64,000 bases of DNA, taken from positions 62,001-126,000 of the forward strand of contig CAZGVO010000011.1 of the NCBI GenBank assembly GCA_964529175.1, written 5' to 3'. The notes below the pieces were generated by a model. The model was not told the DNA's origin. It worked only from the letters and a program-made list of their open reading frames with translations, and did not search any database. Numbering within the stretch: position 1 is the first letter of the stretch; each line of letters opens with the position of its first letter. The position numbers and the translations under genes are program-made. The DNA is from JAAFJM01 sp964529175 (GTDB lineage: Bacteria; Bacteroidota; Bacteroidia; UKL13-3). Shown piece after piece: positions 1-8,844 of the stretch.

Positions 1-363
1 GGCTTTTATTTTTTCAAAATGTTTATAGTGAGTATTTTCAATTTGTATTTGAGCCGTGCCAATTTCTGCAATAAGTGAGTCTTTTGCTGCACCATTTGTA
101 TTATTATTCAAGCCTTTATACAATTCATTTTTTAATTGCATTATTTGTCTATCTGCTTCTTTAATGGCTTTTCTGTGTTCTAAAATAATGGCATCGTAAG
201 CAGTTATTTGTTCAGGGGTAAAATCCAATTTTTGAATAATTTCATCTCTTGGTCCTTCGTGCTTTGGCCTATTGTTTTTACCTAAAAACAAGAATACAAT
301 CAGTATAATATTTGCAACCAATAATCCAATTACCAGTATACTTAAAAGTTTTATTTTATTCAT
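1..363 (-). CDS. Spy/CpxP-like periplasmic protein, 3' end cut by window edge
   Basis: Read on the minus strand from an ATG at 361-363; 121 codons are visible and no stop is reached. Residues 5-28 form one hydrophobic segment (signal anchor), followed by a charged helical region with EIIQKLDFTPEQ and many Lys/Glu/Gln residues. This resembles Spy/CpxP-type periplasmic chaperone or metal-sensor proteins, which often follow an ECF sigma/anti-sigma pair in Bacteroidota. The start overlaps the preceding stop as TAATG, so it is probably translationally coupled to the 363-632 gene. The family call is an inference from layout, the LTxEQ-like motif and helix character. The C-terminus is unseen. Confidence 0.6.
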   Translation of the reverse strand, partial: MNKIKLLSILVIGLLVANIILIVFLFLGKNNRPKHEGPRDEIIQKLDFTPEQITAYDAIILEHRKAIKEADRQIMQLKNELYKGLNNNTNGAAKDSLIAEIGTAQIQIENTHYKHFEKIKA

Positions 364-632
364 TAATATAACTCGTTATTGGGAACCAAATGCATTGCCT
401 TTACTAGGCTGTTTTCTTGTTTTTTGGGTTTTAGAATAATTGTAATTACAGCAGCATTCATTAATAAAATAAATACCATGGCAATACTTAATTTCCAAAC
501 CAATTTAGGCTCAAAGCTTTGGTTTTGTTGGTAAATTTTAGCTTTTATGCAAGTAAACAAAAACGGAGGGGCATCTACTTTTTGTATATGTCTTAGTTTA
601 TTTAGCTCGTTATCTATTATTTCATTATTCAT
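363..632 (-). CDS. small single-pass membrane protein, possible anti-sigma factor
   Basis: An 89-residue protein with a charged N-terminal half (about residues 1-45), one membrane segment (about 46-68) and a short C-terminal tail. It begins 7 bp after the sigma gene and ends in a TAATG overlap with the Spy-like gene, so the three form one transcription unit. Position directly after an ECF sigma gene and the soluble-domain-then-TM layout suggest an anti-sigma factor that holds the sigma at the inner membrane. I see no zinc-binding HxxxCxxC motif, so it is not a ZAS-type anti-sigma factor. Function is inferred from context only. Confidence 0.6.
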   Translation of the reverse strand: MNNEIIDNELNKLRHIQKVDAPPFLFTCIKAKIYQQNQSFEPKLVWKLSIAMVFILLMNAAVITIILKPKKQENSLVKAMHLVPNNELY

Positions 633-639
633 GGTAATA

Positions 640-1185
640 TTATTTTAGACTTTTATTTTCTTGTTTTCCTTCTTTAATGGTTAACTTTTTTTGTAAGTTA
701 ACTTTGGCTCTTTGCACCAGCGATTCTACCGCTTTAGGACTTAACTCCATAATTTCAGCTGTTTCTATTTGTGTCTTTTGTTCAACTTTAGTCAATATCA
801 AAGCAGTTTTTTGTTTTTCAGGTAATTGATTGATTAATTCAAATAAATTTTGCAGCGCTTCCTTATTTTCTAATTGCACTCCTGGGTGGTTAAAATGGGC
901 CGGCTCGTACACCAATTGATCATTTTCTAAGTTAAATAGGCTAGTTAGAAAAGCAAAACGTTTTTTGCGTTTACGTTTATTTATGAGGTCAATTGATTTA
1001 TTGATAGTAATTTTATAAATCCAAGTGCTTAGTTTAGAGTCCGCTCTAAAACCTTCCATTGATTGGTAAACAGATAAGAATACATCTTGCGTAATTTCCT
1101 CAGCATCTTCCATGTTTTGAACATACTGGAGCGCAAGATTATACACCAAGTTTTTGTATTCATTATATATTTTTTCTATTTCCAA
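640..1185 (-). CDS. RNA polymerase ECF sigma factor
   Basis: A 181-residue sigma-70 family protein of the extracytoplasmic-function type. Region 2 is visible at about residues 8-75, with YNEYKNLVYNLALQYV followed by DAEEITQDVFLSVYQ and the promoter-melting STWIYKITINKSID segment. Region 4 is at about 115-170, with LPEKQKTALILTKVEQKT and the recognition helix ELSPKAVESLVQRAK. Length is normal for ECF sigmas. It heads a three-gene minus-strand unit with a putative anti-sigma and a Spy-like protein, which suggests envelope-stress control. The regulon is unknown. No good consensus promoter was found upstream, which would fit autoregulation from a different motif. Confidence 0.92.
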   Translation of the reverse strand: MEIEKIYNEYKNLVYNLALQYVQNMEDAEEITQDVFLSVYQSMEGFRADSKLSTWIYKITINKSIDLINKRKRKKRFAFLTSLFNLENDQLVYEPAHFNHPGVQLENKEALQNLFELINQLPEKQKTALILTKVEQKTQIETAEIMELSPKAVESLVQRAKVNLQKKLTIKEGKQENKSLK

Positions 1186-1301
1186 TTGTAATTTGCAATA
1201 AACAATTTTTTAAGTCAAATTAGTGGTAATTTATTTAAACATTAAGCCAAAGGCAAGTTACCTGCATTGTAAACATTATTTTTTTTTACAAACGTCTAGT
1301 A

Positions 1302-1309
1302 TATATTTG
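1302..1309 (+). promoter_or_regulatory. -7 box for the SulP/carbonic anhydrase pair
   Basis: TATATTTG matches the Bacteroidota -7 consensus TAnnTTTG. A start of transcription about 7 bp downstream would give a leader of about 27 nt to the ATG at 1343 and would exclude the GTG at 1223 as a start. No convincing -33 TTTG is seen at the right distance. Confidence 0.45.
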
Positions 1310-1321
1310 ACAAGTTTAATT

Positions 1322-1338
1322 ACTCACTCACTCACTCA
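1322..1338 (+). repeat. ACTC tetranucleotide repeat, four copies, in the SulP leader
   Basis: Four perfect ACTC units plus one base sit 4 bp before the SulP start codon. In the 5' leader a change in copy number would alter spacing between the transcript start and the ATG. Confidence 0.8.
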
Positions 1339-1342
1339 TTTA

Positions 1343-2878
1343 ATGTTTAAAAAAGATACTTTTTACTCCGATCTATCCGCTTCTGTGGTAGTATTTTTTG
1401 TTGCTTTGCCTTTATGTTTAGGTATTTCGCTTGCATCAGGTGCCCCCTTGGTTTCAGGTATTATTGCCGGTATTTGTGGCGGAATAATAGTTGGATTCAT
1501 AAGTGGCTCACATACTAGTGTTAGCGGTCCTGCGGCTGGTTTAACAGTAATAGTTTTAGCATCTATTCAGCAATTAGGTAGTTTCGATATTTTTTTAACA
1601 GCTTTACTTTTAGCTGGTTTAATGCAAGTTGTTTTGGGTTTTTTAGGTGCTGGTATTATTGGAAACTTTGTGCCATCATCGGTTATTAAAGGCATGTTGG
1701 CTGCCATTGGTATTATATTGATATTTAAACAATTACCCCATGCAGTTGGTTACGATATTGATTTTGAAGGAGATGAATCGTTTGATCAATTAGATCATCA
1801 AAATACTTTTACTGAATTACTGAATGTATTTAGTAGATTTACCCCAACAGCAGTATTAACAAGTGTGGTAACCTTTGGAGTATTGTATTTTGGTGAAAAC
1901 GAAAAAATAAAAAAGTTTCCAGTTTTTAAAGTAATTCCAGTTTCGCTTCTAGCAGTTATAATTGGTACGTTATTCAGTATTATAGTTGGAATAGCTGTCC
2001 CTGAAATGGCTTTAGCAAGTGAACATTTGGTACAAATACCTTCGGTTTTAAACAAAGAAAATTTACATTTTCCCGATTTTTCAAAAATTCTACAAATTGG
2101 AGTTGTAATTGTGGCAATTAAAATTGCTATAGTAGCCAGTTTAGAAACATTGCTTAGTATAGAAGCTTCAGATAAACTTGATATTCAAAAACGACTTACA
2201 CCAACTAGTAAAGAATTAATTGCTCAAGGCGCAGGAAATACTGTTTCTGCCCTTATTGGTGGATTACCTATTACTGCTGTAATTGTTAGAAGTAGTGCAA
2301 ATATAGTAGCAGGTGCAAAATCAAAAATGTCAACCATTTTTCACGGTATTTTACTATTGGTGAGTGTACTTTTTTTAACTATAGTAATGAATAAAATTCC
2401 ATTATCTAGTTTGGCTATTTTATTGCTTTTTGTTGGTTATAAATTAACCAAACCAGTTTTGTATAAAGAATTATATCAGAAAGGATTTGACCAATTTTTA
2501 CCTTTTATAACCACTGTTTTAGCCATTGTTTTTACTGATTTGTTAAAAGGGGTAGCTGTTGGGTTATTGGTGTCTATTTATTTTATTATAAAAAATAGTT
2601 ACAAGCGCTCGGTATCAATAACCAGTGATGATGGTAATTACTTAATTAGGCTAAAAGGAAATGTCTCATTTTTAAATAAAGCTGTTTTGCGTAATCACTT
2701 CGAAAAAATGCCAAATGGTGCATATGTTATTATTGATGGCGCAAGTGCTTTATTTATTGATAAAGACATTATTGAAATAATTGAAGAGTTTATATTAATG
2801 GCTCCTTGTAAAAATATTACAGTAGATAAAAAAATATCAACTTCAAGCCCAAATCCTTATTTTAAAAAATCAAATTAA
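1343..2878 (+). CDS. SulP (SLC26) family anion transporter, probable bicarbonate importer
   Basis: A 511-residue inner-membrane protein counted from the ATG at 1343 (MFKKDTFYSDL). The open frame extends upstream to a GTG at 1223, but that part crosses the likely promoter. Typical SulP features are the N-terminal DLSASVVVFFVALPLCLGIS, the SGPAAGLTVIV and GFISGSHTSVSGP segments, and about 10-12 hydrophobic helices. A shortened STAS-like tail lies at about residues 430-500. The next gene, a beta-carbonic anhydrase, starts 1 bp after the stop. This pairing is known from bicarbonate-uptake systems, so bicarbonate rather than sulfate is the likely substrate (inference). A tetranucleotide repeat lies just before the start codon. 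Confidence 0.9.
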   Translation: MFKKDTFYSDLSASVVVFFVALPLCLGISLASGAPLVSGIIAGICGGIIVGFISGSHTSVSGPAAGLTVIVLASIQQLGSFDIFLTALLLAGLMQVVLGFLGAGIIGNFVPSSVIKGMLAAIGIILIFKQLPHAVGYDIDFEGDESFDQLDHQNTFTELLNVFSRFTPTAVLTSVVTFGVLYFGENEKIKKFPVFKVIPVSLLAVIIGTLFSIIVGIAVPEMALASEHLVQIPSVLNKENLHFPDFSKILQIGVVIVAIKIAIVASLETLLSIEASDKLDIQKRLTPTSKELIAQGAGNTVSALIGGLPITAVIVRSSANIVAGAKSKMSTIFHGILLLVSVLFLTIVMNKIPLSSLAILLLFVGYKLTKPVLYKELYQKGFDQFLPFITTVLAIVFTDLLKGVAVGLLVSIYFIIKNSYKRSVSITSDDGNYLIRLKGNVSFLNKAVLRNHFEKMPNGAYVIIDGASALFIDKDIIEIIEEFILMAPCKNITVDKKISTSSPNPYFKKSN

Positions 2879-2879
2879 T

Positions 2880-3527
2880 ATGAACGAATACGAAAAATTG
2901 CTTTTGCAAAACAAATCGTGGGTAAGCGATAAGTTAGATTTAGATAAGGATTACTTTAATAATTTAGCCGATATTCAAAAACCTGAATTTTTATGGATTG
3001 GTTGTTCTGATAGCAGGGTGCCTGCTAACGAAATTACCAATACCGAACCTGGAGAAATTTTTGTACATAGAAACATAGCAAACTTGGTTGTAAATACCGA
3101 TTTAAATATGCTAAGTGTGCTTAAGTATGCTGTAGAAGTTTTAAAAGTAAAACATATTATAGTTTGTGGTCATTATGGTTGTGGGGGTGTAAAAGCAGCA
3201 ATCACAAATCATCATTATGGTATGTTAAACAAATGGTTACGAAACATAAAAGATGTGTACCGCTTGCATAACAATGAATTAAGTAAAATTACTGATGAAG
3301 AGCAAAAAACGGATGCTTTGGTTGAGTTTAATATTGTTGAGCAAGTAAATAATTTGGCCAAAACTTCTATAATACAAAAAGCTTGGAAAAAAAGCGAATT
3401 TCCTATTTTACATGGCTGTGTTTATGGTTTAAAAAATGGTATTTTAAAAGATTTAATTAAATATGATAGAAATACCATAATGGATGATTTATATAAATTT
3501 GATTTTGAGGATGGTTTAGAGGATTAA
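2880..3527 (+). CDS. can: beta-carbonic anhydrase
   Basis: A 215-residue cytoplasmic enzyme interconverting CO2 and bicarbonate. Zinc ligands are visible as Cys42, Asp44 (with Arg46 in CSDSR), His98 and Cys101 (CGHYGCGG), the same numbers as in E. coli Can. NTEPGEIFVHRNIAN and the VCGHYGCGGVKAAI loop are family hallmarks. It starts one base after the SulP stop codon, so the two are almost certainly cotranscribed and act together in bicarbonate supply for carboxylation reactions or pH control. Confidence 0.96.
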   Translation: MNEYEKLLLQNKSWVSDKLDLDKDYFNNLADIQKPEFLWIGCSDSRVPANEITNTEPGEIFVHRNIANLVVNTDLNMLSVLKYAVEVLKVKHIIVCGHYGCGGVKAAITNHHYGMLNKWLRNIKDVYRLHNNELSKITDEEQKTDALVEFNIVEQVNNLAKTSIIQKAWKKSEFPILHGCVYGLKNGILKDLIKYDRNTIMDDLYKFDFEDGLED

Positions 3528-3572
3528 TGTATTTTGTTTTAAACCTTTTTTCAGTTTTCTTATCTGCTGTTT

Positions 3573-4883
3573 ATGATTAAAAAATTTCTTTTTATTTTAT
3601 TAGTTTCACTTGGTGTAAATAAAGCATTAACTGCACAAAGTTTATATTTTCCACCTGTAAGTAATTCAGCCAATTGGGATACTATTTCGCCAGAATCTTT
3701 GGGTTGGTGTGTATCAAATATTGACTCGTTGTATGGATTTTTAGAGCAGCAAAATACCAAAGCCTTTATAGTGCTAAAAGATGGTAAAATTGCTTTAGAA
3801 AAATATTTTGGAACTTTTACCAAAGATAGTATTTGGTATTGGGCTTCAGCAGGTAAATCGTTAACTTCATTTTTAATAGCTAAAGCACAAGAAGAAGGGT
3901 ATTTAAAAATTACCGATACTAGTTCTAAATATTTAGGTGTAGGTTGGACGGATTGCACATTACAGCAAGAAAATAAAATAAGTATTTTAAATCAAATAAC
4001 CATGACAACTGGTTTGGATGATGGTGTAACCGATAACCATTGTACTGATAAAAGTTGTTTGATTTTTAAAGCAAATGCTGGCACTAGATGGGCTTATCAT
4101 AATGCTCCATATACCTTGTTAGAAAAAGTAATAACTACTGCTACCAATAAGCCAATTAATACTTATACTGCTTCTAAACTTTCGCTAAAAACAGGTATAA
4201 ATGGTGCTTGGCTTACAACAGGTTACGATAATGTATTTTACAGCAAACCTCGCAACATGGCTAGGTTTGGTTTATTGTTTCAAAATAATTGTATTTGGAA
4301 TGGAGAGGCATTGCTTAACGATACCAATTACATAAACCAAATGACCAATTCATCACAAAATATCAATCCTGCTTATGGTTATTTATGGTGGCTAAATGGA
4401 AAATCATCGTTTATGTTGCCTACTTTACAAACTTCGTTTCCAGGTTCATTAGCACCTCAAGCTCCTGCTGATATGTTTGCTGCAATTGGTAAAAATGGCC
4501 AAATAGCGAGTGTATCGAAAAGCAAAGGTTTGGTGGTAGTGAGAATGGGCGATGCTCCCGGAAATTTTGGCGAAGTACCAACAGTATTTTTAAACCAAAT
4601 TTGGCAAAAATTGAATGCTGTAATTTGTAATAAAACCAATACTGTAGAAATTGATAATAATTTGAATATCAGTATATATCCAAATCCTGCTGATAATCAA
4701 CTAAATATAGTTGGGTTGGATAATTCAAATTATTCAGTTGAAATATATAATAGTATTGGGCAATTGCAATTGGCTGTAAATAATTCAAACACAATTGATG
4801 TTTCAGCTATAACAAGAGGAATTTATTTTGTTAAAATTTTGGTTGAGAATCAATCAAAAATTATCAAGTTTGTGAAGGAATAA
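3573..4883 (+). CDS. secreted beta-lactamase-family serine hydrolase with T9SS type A domain
   Basis: A 436-residue exported protein. A signal peptide covers about residues 1-21 (cleavage near ALTA-QS). The class C beta-lactamase/DD-peptidase fold shows SAGK (Ser92-Lys95) as SxxK and YHN (Tyr175-Asn177) as the second motif. An HSG/KTG-type third motif is not obvious. Residues about 365-436 form a type IX secretion C-terminal domain with ISIYPNPADNQLNI and RGIYFVKI, predicting transport through the outer membrane and surface attachment or release. The natural substrate cannot be read from sequence; esterase or peptidase activity is as likely as beta-lactamase. It follows the carbonic anhydrase by 45 bp and is probably unrelated to it. 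Confidence 0.9.
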   Translation: MIKKFLFILLVSLGVNKALTAQSLYFPPVSNSANWDTISPESLGWCVSNIDSLYGFLEQQNTKAFIVLKDGKIALEKYFGTFTKDSIWYWASAGKSLTSFLIAKAQEEGYLKITDTSSKYLGVGWTDCTLQQENKISILNQITMTTGLDDGVTDNHCTDKSCLIFKANAGTRWAYHNAPYTLLEKVITTATNKPINTYTASKLSLKTGINGAWLTTGYDNVFYSKPRNMARFGLLFQNNCIWNGEALLNDTNYINQMTNSSQNINPAYGYLWWLNGKSSFMLPTLQTSFPGSLAPQAPADMFAAIGKNGQIASVSKSKGLVVVRMGDAPGNFGEVPTVFLNQIWQKLNAVICNKTNTVEIDNNLNISIYPNPADNQLNIVGLDNSNYSVEIYNSIGQLQLAVNNSNTIDVSAITRGIYFVKILVENQSKIIKFVKE

Positions 4884-4894
4884 ATAGTTAAATA

Positions 4895-5530
4895 ATGAAT
4901 GAAACTTTAAGGAATAATTTTGTAAAATTAGTTTCAAAATATACCCCCAATAATTTATTAATAAATGAACTTTGGAATGAAATAGAACAGCATTATGCAG
5001 AACCTGCAAGGCACTATCATAATTTAACACATATTGCTTCGATTTACGGTAAACTGTCAATAATTAAAGGACTTTTGGTGGATTGGGACATGGTTCAGTT
5101 TTCGGTATTTTATCACGATATTTTTTACAATACCAACAAAAACGACAATGAACTAAACAGTGCGTTATTAGCAAAAAACAATTTGCAAAAGTTAGCTATT
5201 GAAGACTCGAAAATTGGTACTGTTTTTAGCCAAATTTTAGCTACACAATCTCACCAAAATAACAGCGATATTGATACCAATTATTTTACCGATGCTGATT
5301 TAAGTATTTTGGGTGAAAGTTGGGAAAATTACCAAGTTTACTCCAAACAAATTAGAGCAGAATACACTCAATATGCCGATGAGGTGTATGTTCCAGGTAG
5401 GATAAAAGTTTTGAATCATTTTTTAGAAATGGAGCGTATTTTTAAAACTCCGCAATTCCATAATTTATTTGAAATGAAGGCAAAGCAAAACTTAGAAAAT
5501 GAAATAAAATTACTGAAACAATATTTATAG
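4895..5530 (+). CDS. HD-superfamily metal-dependent phosphohydrolase-like protein
   Basis: A 211-residue soluble protein. ARHYHNLTHI (His40, His42, His46) followed by FYHDIFYN (His74-Asp75) matches the metal-binding pattern of the predicted HD phosphohydrolase group COG4339. Later NYFTDADLSILG supplies a conserved Asp typical of that group. The substrate is unknown. It begins 11 bp after the serine hydrolase and is followed 31 bp later by the DUF3109 gene, whose own -7 box makes a separate transcript possible. Confidence 0.82.
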   Translation: MNETLRNNFVKLVSKYTPNNLLINELWNEIEQHYAEPARHYHNLTHIASIYGKLSIIKGLLVDWDMVQFSVFYHDIFYNTNKNDNELNSALLAKNNLQKLAIEDSKIGTVFSQILATQSHQNNSDIDTNYFTDADLSILGESWENYQVYSKQIRAEYTQYADEVYVPGRIKVLNHFLEMERIFKTPQFHNLFEMKAKQNLENEIKLLKQYL

Positions 5531-5561
5531 CCTTTAATTTATTACTTTTGGCTTTTATTTT

Positions 5562-6140
5562 ATGATTTTATTAGAAAATACCATTGTTTCGGAAGATATT
5601 TTAGAGAAAAATTTCATTTGCAATTTATCTGCTTGTAAAGGTGCATGTTGTATTGAAGGCGATTCAGGCGCACCAATAACCCAAGATGAGTTGGAAATTT
5701 TAGAAGCAGAATTAGAAAATATAAAACCTTATTTAACTGCTGTTTCGCTTGAGGCTATTAAAACTCAAAACTTTTGGGAAAAAGATACTGATGGCGATTT
5801 GGTAACAACTTGTTTGCCTACAGGTGAATGTAACTTTTCGTTACGCGATGAAGCAGGAATGTTAAAATGTGGCATTGAGCAAGCTTACCGCGATGGAAAA
5901 GCAAGTATTCAAAAACCTTTATCGTGTCATTTATACCCAATTAGAATTAGCAACGTGGGTGAATTTGAAGCATTGAATTACCACCGTTGGGATATTTGTA
6001 AACCAGCATGCAAATTAGGCGAAGAACACCAAGTGGCAGTTTATCAGTTTTTAAAAGAACCTCTTATTCGCAAGTTTGGGGCTGATTGGTACAATGAGTT
6101 AGATGAAATTGCAAAGCAATGGAAAGCAGAAACTAAATAA
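5562..6140 (+). CDS. DUF3109 family cysteine-rich protein
   Basis: A 192-residue protein with a dense set of cysteines: C20, C25, C29 and C30 in CNLSACKGACC, then CLPTGEC, LKCG, LSCHLYP and DICKPAC. This pattern is that of DUF3109, a family suspected to bind an iron-sulfur cluster or other metal; the function is not established. TACTTTTG at 5543-5550 matches the Bacteroidota -7 box and would give a leader of only a few bases. The ABC ATPase gene begins 8 bp after its stop, so it probably heads a DUF3109-ABC-selD transcript. Confidence 0.85.
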   Translation: MILLENTIVSEDILEKNFICNLSACKGACCIEGDSGAPITQDELEILEAELENIKPYLTAVSLEAIKTQNFWEKDTDGDLVTTCLPTGECNFSLRDEAGMLKCGIEQAYRDGKASIQKPLSCHLYPIRISNVGEFEALNYHRWDICKPACKLGEEHQVAVYQFLKEPLIRKFGADWYNELDEIAKQWKAETK

Positions 6141-6148
6141 CAAATTGC

Positions 6149-6763
6149 ATGCAAGTAGTTTTAAAAAGTTTAACCAAAAAATATAACAAGCAAGTTATTT
6201 TTACCAACCTCGATTATACTTTTGAGGCTAATCAAACTTATGCTTTGGTGGGGCATAATGGAAGTGGAAAATCAACTTTAATTCAAATAATTTATAATTA
6301 CAATACCATAAGCAAAGGCGAAATAAACTACTATTTAAACAATGAATTGGTAGAAGAAAATGCCCAACGATTTATGGCTTTTGCTGCCCCTTATGTTGAT
6401 TTGCCAGAAGAATTAACTTTGCAGGAAATAATTGATTTTCATTTTAGTATCAAACAAAAACGAACCTATTTGGACATTGAACAATTATTAGTAGATGCCA
6501 ATTTAAGCGAGCATACTGATAAAATGATTAAGCATTTTTCGAGTGGAATGAAGCAACGCGCTAAGCTGATTTTAGCTTTTGCTACCCAAGCTGATTTATT
6601 GCTTTTAGATGAGCCGTGCAGTAATTTTGATAATGCAGGAATAACTTGGTATCAACAATGTATAAATTTGCTTATCGGTAAATGCACCATTATTGTGGCC
6701 AGTAATCAACTTTATGAATACGAGTTCTGCCAACACACTTTAGATATTTTAAAATATAAATGA
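6149..6763 (+). CDS. ABC transporter ATP-binding protein
   Basis: A 204-residue single ATPase domain. Walker A is GHNGSGKST (residues 35-43), the signature is FSSGMKQRA, and Walker B is LLLLDEP. The H-loop region after Walker B is weak (IIVASNQLYEY, with Asn where His is usual), which may lower ATPase turnover. It has no membrane partner next to it. Small cytosolic ATPases of this type in Bacteroidota sometimes serve CcmB, and a ccmB gene lies at 45720, but that pairing is speculation. The stop overlaps the selD start by 4 bp (ATGA). Confidence 0.9.
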   Translation: MQVVLKSLTKKYNKQVIFTNLDYTFEANQTYALVGHNGSGKSTLIQIIYNYNTISKGEINYYLNNELVEENAQRFMAFAAPYVDLPEELTLQEIIDFHFSIKQKRTYLDIEQLLVDANLSEHTDKMIKHFSSGMKQRAKLILAFATQADLLLLDEPCSNFDNAGITWYQQCINLLIGKCTIIVASNQLYEYEFCQHTLDILKYK

Positions 6764-7806
6764 CAGCAATAAAATTAACGCAATTTAGCCATGGTGCTGG
6801 GTGTGGTTGTAAAATAGCTCCCGATAAATTGGAGCAAATTTTAAGTAATAATAAATCAACAGAGGTGTTTGCTAATTTATTAGTTGGCAATCAAACTAAC
6901 GATGATGCTGCAGTGTGGGATTTGGAAAATGGGCAAGCATTAATCAGTACGGTCGATTTTTTTATGCCTATTGTAGATGATGCTTTTAACTTTGGAAGAA
7001 TTGCTGCTACCAACGCTTTAAGCGATGTTTATGCCATGGGAGGTAAGCCAATTTTTGCCAATGCTATTTTGGGTTGGCCTATTGTTAAATTACCTTTGGA
7101 GTTGGCCTCTAAAGTAATTGAAGGAGCGCAATCAATTTGTAAACAAGCTAATATTCCAATTGCTGGTGGGCATAGTATTGATAGTTTAGAACCCATGTTT
7201 GGTTTGGCTGTAAATGGACTAATAAACAAACAAAATACCAAACAAAACAGCGGAGCAAAAGCTGGCGATTTATTGTTTTTAACCAAACCTTTAGGAACAG
7301 GAATAATTGGAACTGCCATCAAACGTGGTTTGATTGAGGCAGAAGCGCATGCTGAAATTTGCATTGAAAGTATGTGTACTTTAAATAGCATTGGTTATGA
7401 TTTAGCAAAACTCGATGACGTGTCTGCACTCACTGATGTTACGGGTTTTGGTCTATTGGGACATTTAATTGAAATGGCAGAAGGGGCTGATTTAACAGCA
7501 GAAATAAATTGGAAAAATGTCCCTTGTTTTGAGTTTATTGATTCGTATTTACAAAAAAATATTATACCAGATAACACTTACAGAAATTGGAATGCTTATG
7601 AGAAAAAAGTGGTTGGACTAAACGATATGAAAGCATTTCAAATCTTAAACGACCCGCAAACAAGTGGTGGTTTATTAATCAGTATTCATCCCGATTCGGT
7701 TAATCAATTAGAAGAATTATTTAAAGCAAATAACTTAATATCGTTTATGAAACCTATTGGTTGTTTTAAAAATGAAACACCAAATAGGGTAGAGGTTATT
7801 TTATAA
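6760..7806 (+). CDS. selD: selenide, water dikinase (selenophosphate synthetase)
   Basis: A 348-residue enzyme that makes selenophosphate from selenide and ATP. The N-terminal catalytic motif HGAGCGCKI is intact, with Cys15, Cys17 and Lys18 corresponding to Cys17, Cys19 and Lys20 of E. coli SelD; this is a Cys form, not a selenocysteine form. The glycine-rich DVTGFGLLGH and NDPQTSGGLL motifs of the PurM/SelD fold are present. The start overlaps the ABC gene by 4 bp. No selA, selB, selC or mnmH is in the window, so whether selenium is used for selenocysteine or for 2-selenouridine in tRNA cannot be decided here. Confidence 0.96.
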   Translation: MTAIKLTQFSHGAGCGCKIAPDKLEQILSNNKSTEVFANLLVGNQTNDDAAVWDLENGQALISTVDFFMPIVDDAFNFGRIAATNALSDVYAMGGKPIFANAILGWPIVKLPLELASKVIEGAQSICKQANIPIAGGHSIDSLEPMFGLAVNGLINKQNTKQNSGAKAGDLLFLTKPLGTGIIGTAIKRGLIEAEAHAEICIESMCTLNSIGYDLAKLDDVSALTDVTGFGLLGHLIEMAEGADLTAEINWKNVPCFEFIDSYLQKNIIPDNTYRNWNAYEKKVVGLNDMKAFQILNDPQTSGGLLISIHPDSVNQLEELFKANNLISFMKPIGCFKNETPNRVEVIL

Positions 7807-7874
7807 AATTTATTGAACTAGATTAAGTAATTTAACCAAATAACAGTCCTAATTTTGTTTAAAAATTAAATACC

Positions 7875-8735
7875 ATGTCAAGCAAAATAAAAAATATAAT
7901 CAATGCAGATTGGGTAGAAATGGGAGGCATTCCTTTGCGCCAACCGCTGCCAAATAGATTAGTAAATAATATTGGTCCATTACTATTAATTCATCACCAT
8001 AAATCAACCATTCCTGCTGGTTCCAAGCCCGGAGATGTAGGAGTTGGGCCACATCCTCATACTGGTTTTGCACCTGTAACTTTTATTTTTGAAGGAAATG
8101 TAAATCACAGAGATTCAAGAGGCCATAATTCAATAGTAGAAGCTGGTGGCGTGCAATGGATGAATGCTGGAAAAGGAATTATTCATAGTGAAAGACCATC
8201 AACCAAATTTGCTGCAAAAGGTGGCGTTCAAGAAATTATTCAAATTTGGATTAATTCTCCAGCTAAATTTAAACAAGAGCAACCTAAGTATTTTGCTTTA
8301 AACAAAAGCGAAATTCCTGTTATTGAAGAAAATAATTTAACTATTAAAGTTGTTGCAGGAAATTATAATCAAATTCAAGGATTTAGTGAAGCGCAAAGCC
8401 CTATGATTATATTAGAAGTTCATAGCAAAGAGAAATCAAGTCATACTTTTAAATTTACCAAAGGTTTTGAACATGCTATTTATAATTTAGATGAAACCAT
8501 TGAAGCCGAAGGAAATACTATTAATGGCTCGCATTTGGTAATTATTGATAATGATACAACTGAGCTAACTGTTAATTTTGATAAGCCAACTAGACTTTTG
8601 GTTTTTGATATGGAAGCAATTAATGAACCAATTGCTACTTATGGCCCGTTTGTAATGAATACACAATCGGAAATAATGCAGGCTATGCGCGATTACCAAA
8701 TGGGTAAAATGGGTATGTTAATTGAGGAATTTTAG
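7875..8735 (+). CDS. pirin family protein
   Basis: A 286-residue bicupin of the pirin family. The metal-binding cupin motif reads HPHTGFAPVTFIFEG followed by HRDSRGH and GVQWMNAGKGIIHSE, the family signature. A C-terminal pirin domain follows (about residues 170-275) with EAINEPIATYGPFVMNT. Some pirins act as quercetin dioxygenases and others as redox-sensitive regulators; nothing here decides between them. It is a stand-alone gene ended by the strong hairpin at 8781-8833. Confidence 0.93.
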   Translation: MSSKIKNIINADWVEMGGIPLRQPLPNRLVNNIGPLLLIHHHKSTIPAGSKPGDVGVGPHPHTGFAPVTFIFEGNVNHRDSRGHNSIVEAGGVQWMNAGKGIIHSERPSTKFAAKGGVQEIIQIWINSPAKFKQEQPKYFALNKSEIPVIEENNLTIKVVAGNYNQIQGFSEAQSPMIILEVHSKEKSSHTFKFTKGFEHAIYNLDETIEAEGNTINGSHLVIIDNDTTELTVNFDKPTRLLVFDMEAINEPIATYGPFVMNTQSEIMQAMRDYQMGKMGMLIEEF

Positions 8736-8780
8736 TGGAATAGATTGTGTAAAATACAAACACCTTTTTATTCAAACAAA

Positions 8781-8833
8781 AAACCACATAAAACATAGTA
8801 AATTGAATTTTAAAACTATGTTTTATGTGGTTT
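8781..8833. terminator. bidirectional terminator between pirin gene and dnaB
   Basis: A perfect 18-bp inverted repeat (8781-8798 with 8816-8833, 17-nt loop), with A/T runs at both ends. It lies between two convergent genes and can end both transcripts. Confidence 0.85.
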
Positions 8834-8844
8834 AACTTTTTATT

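Noticed and set aside
1223..1342. GTG-initiated extension of the SulP transporter
   Set aside because: It crosses the TATATTTG -7 box and the ACTC repeat and has no homology to SulP N-termini; the ATG at 1343 fits the family start.
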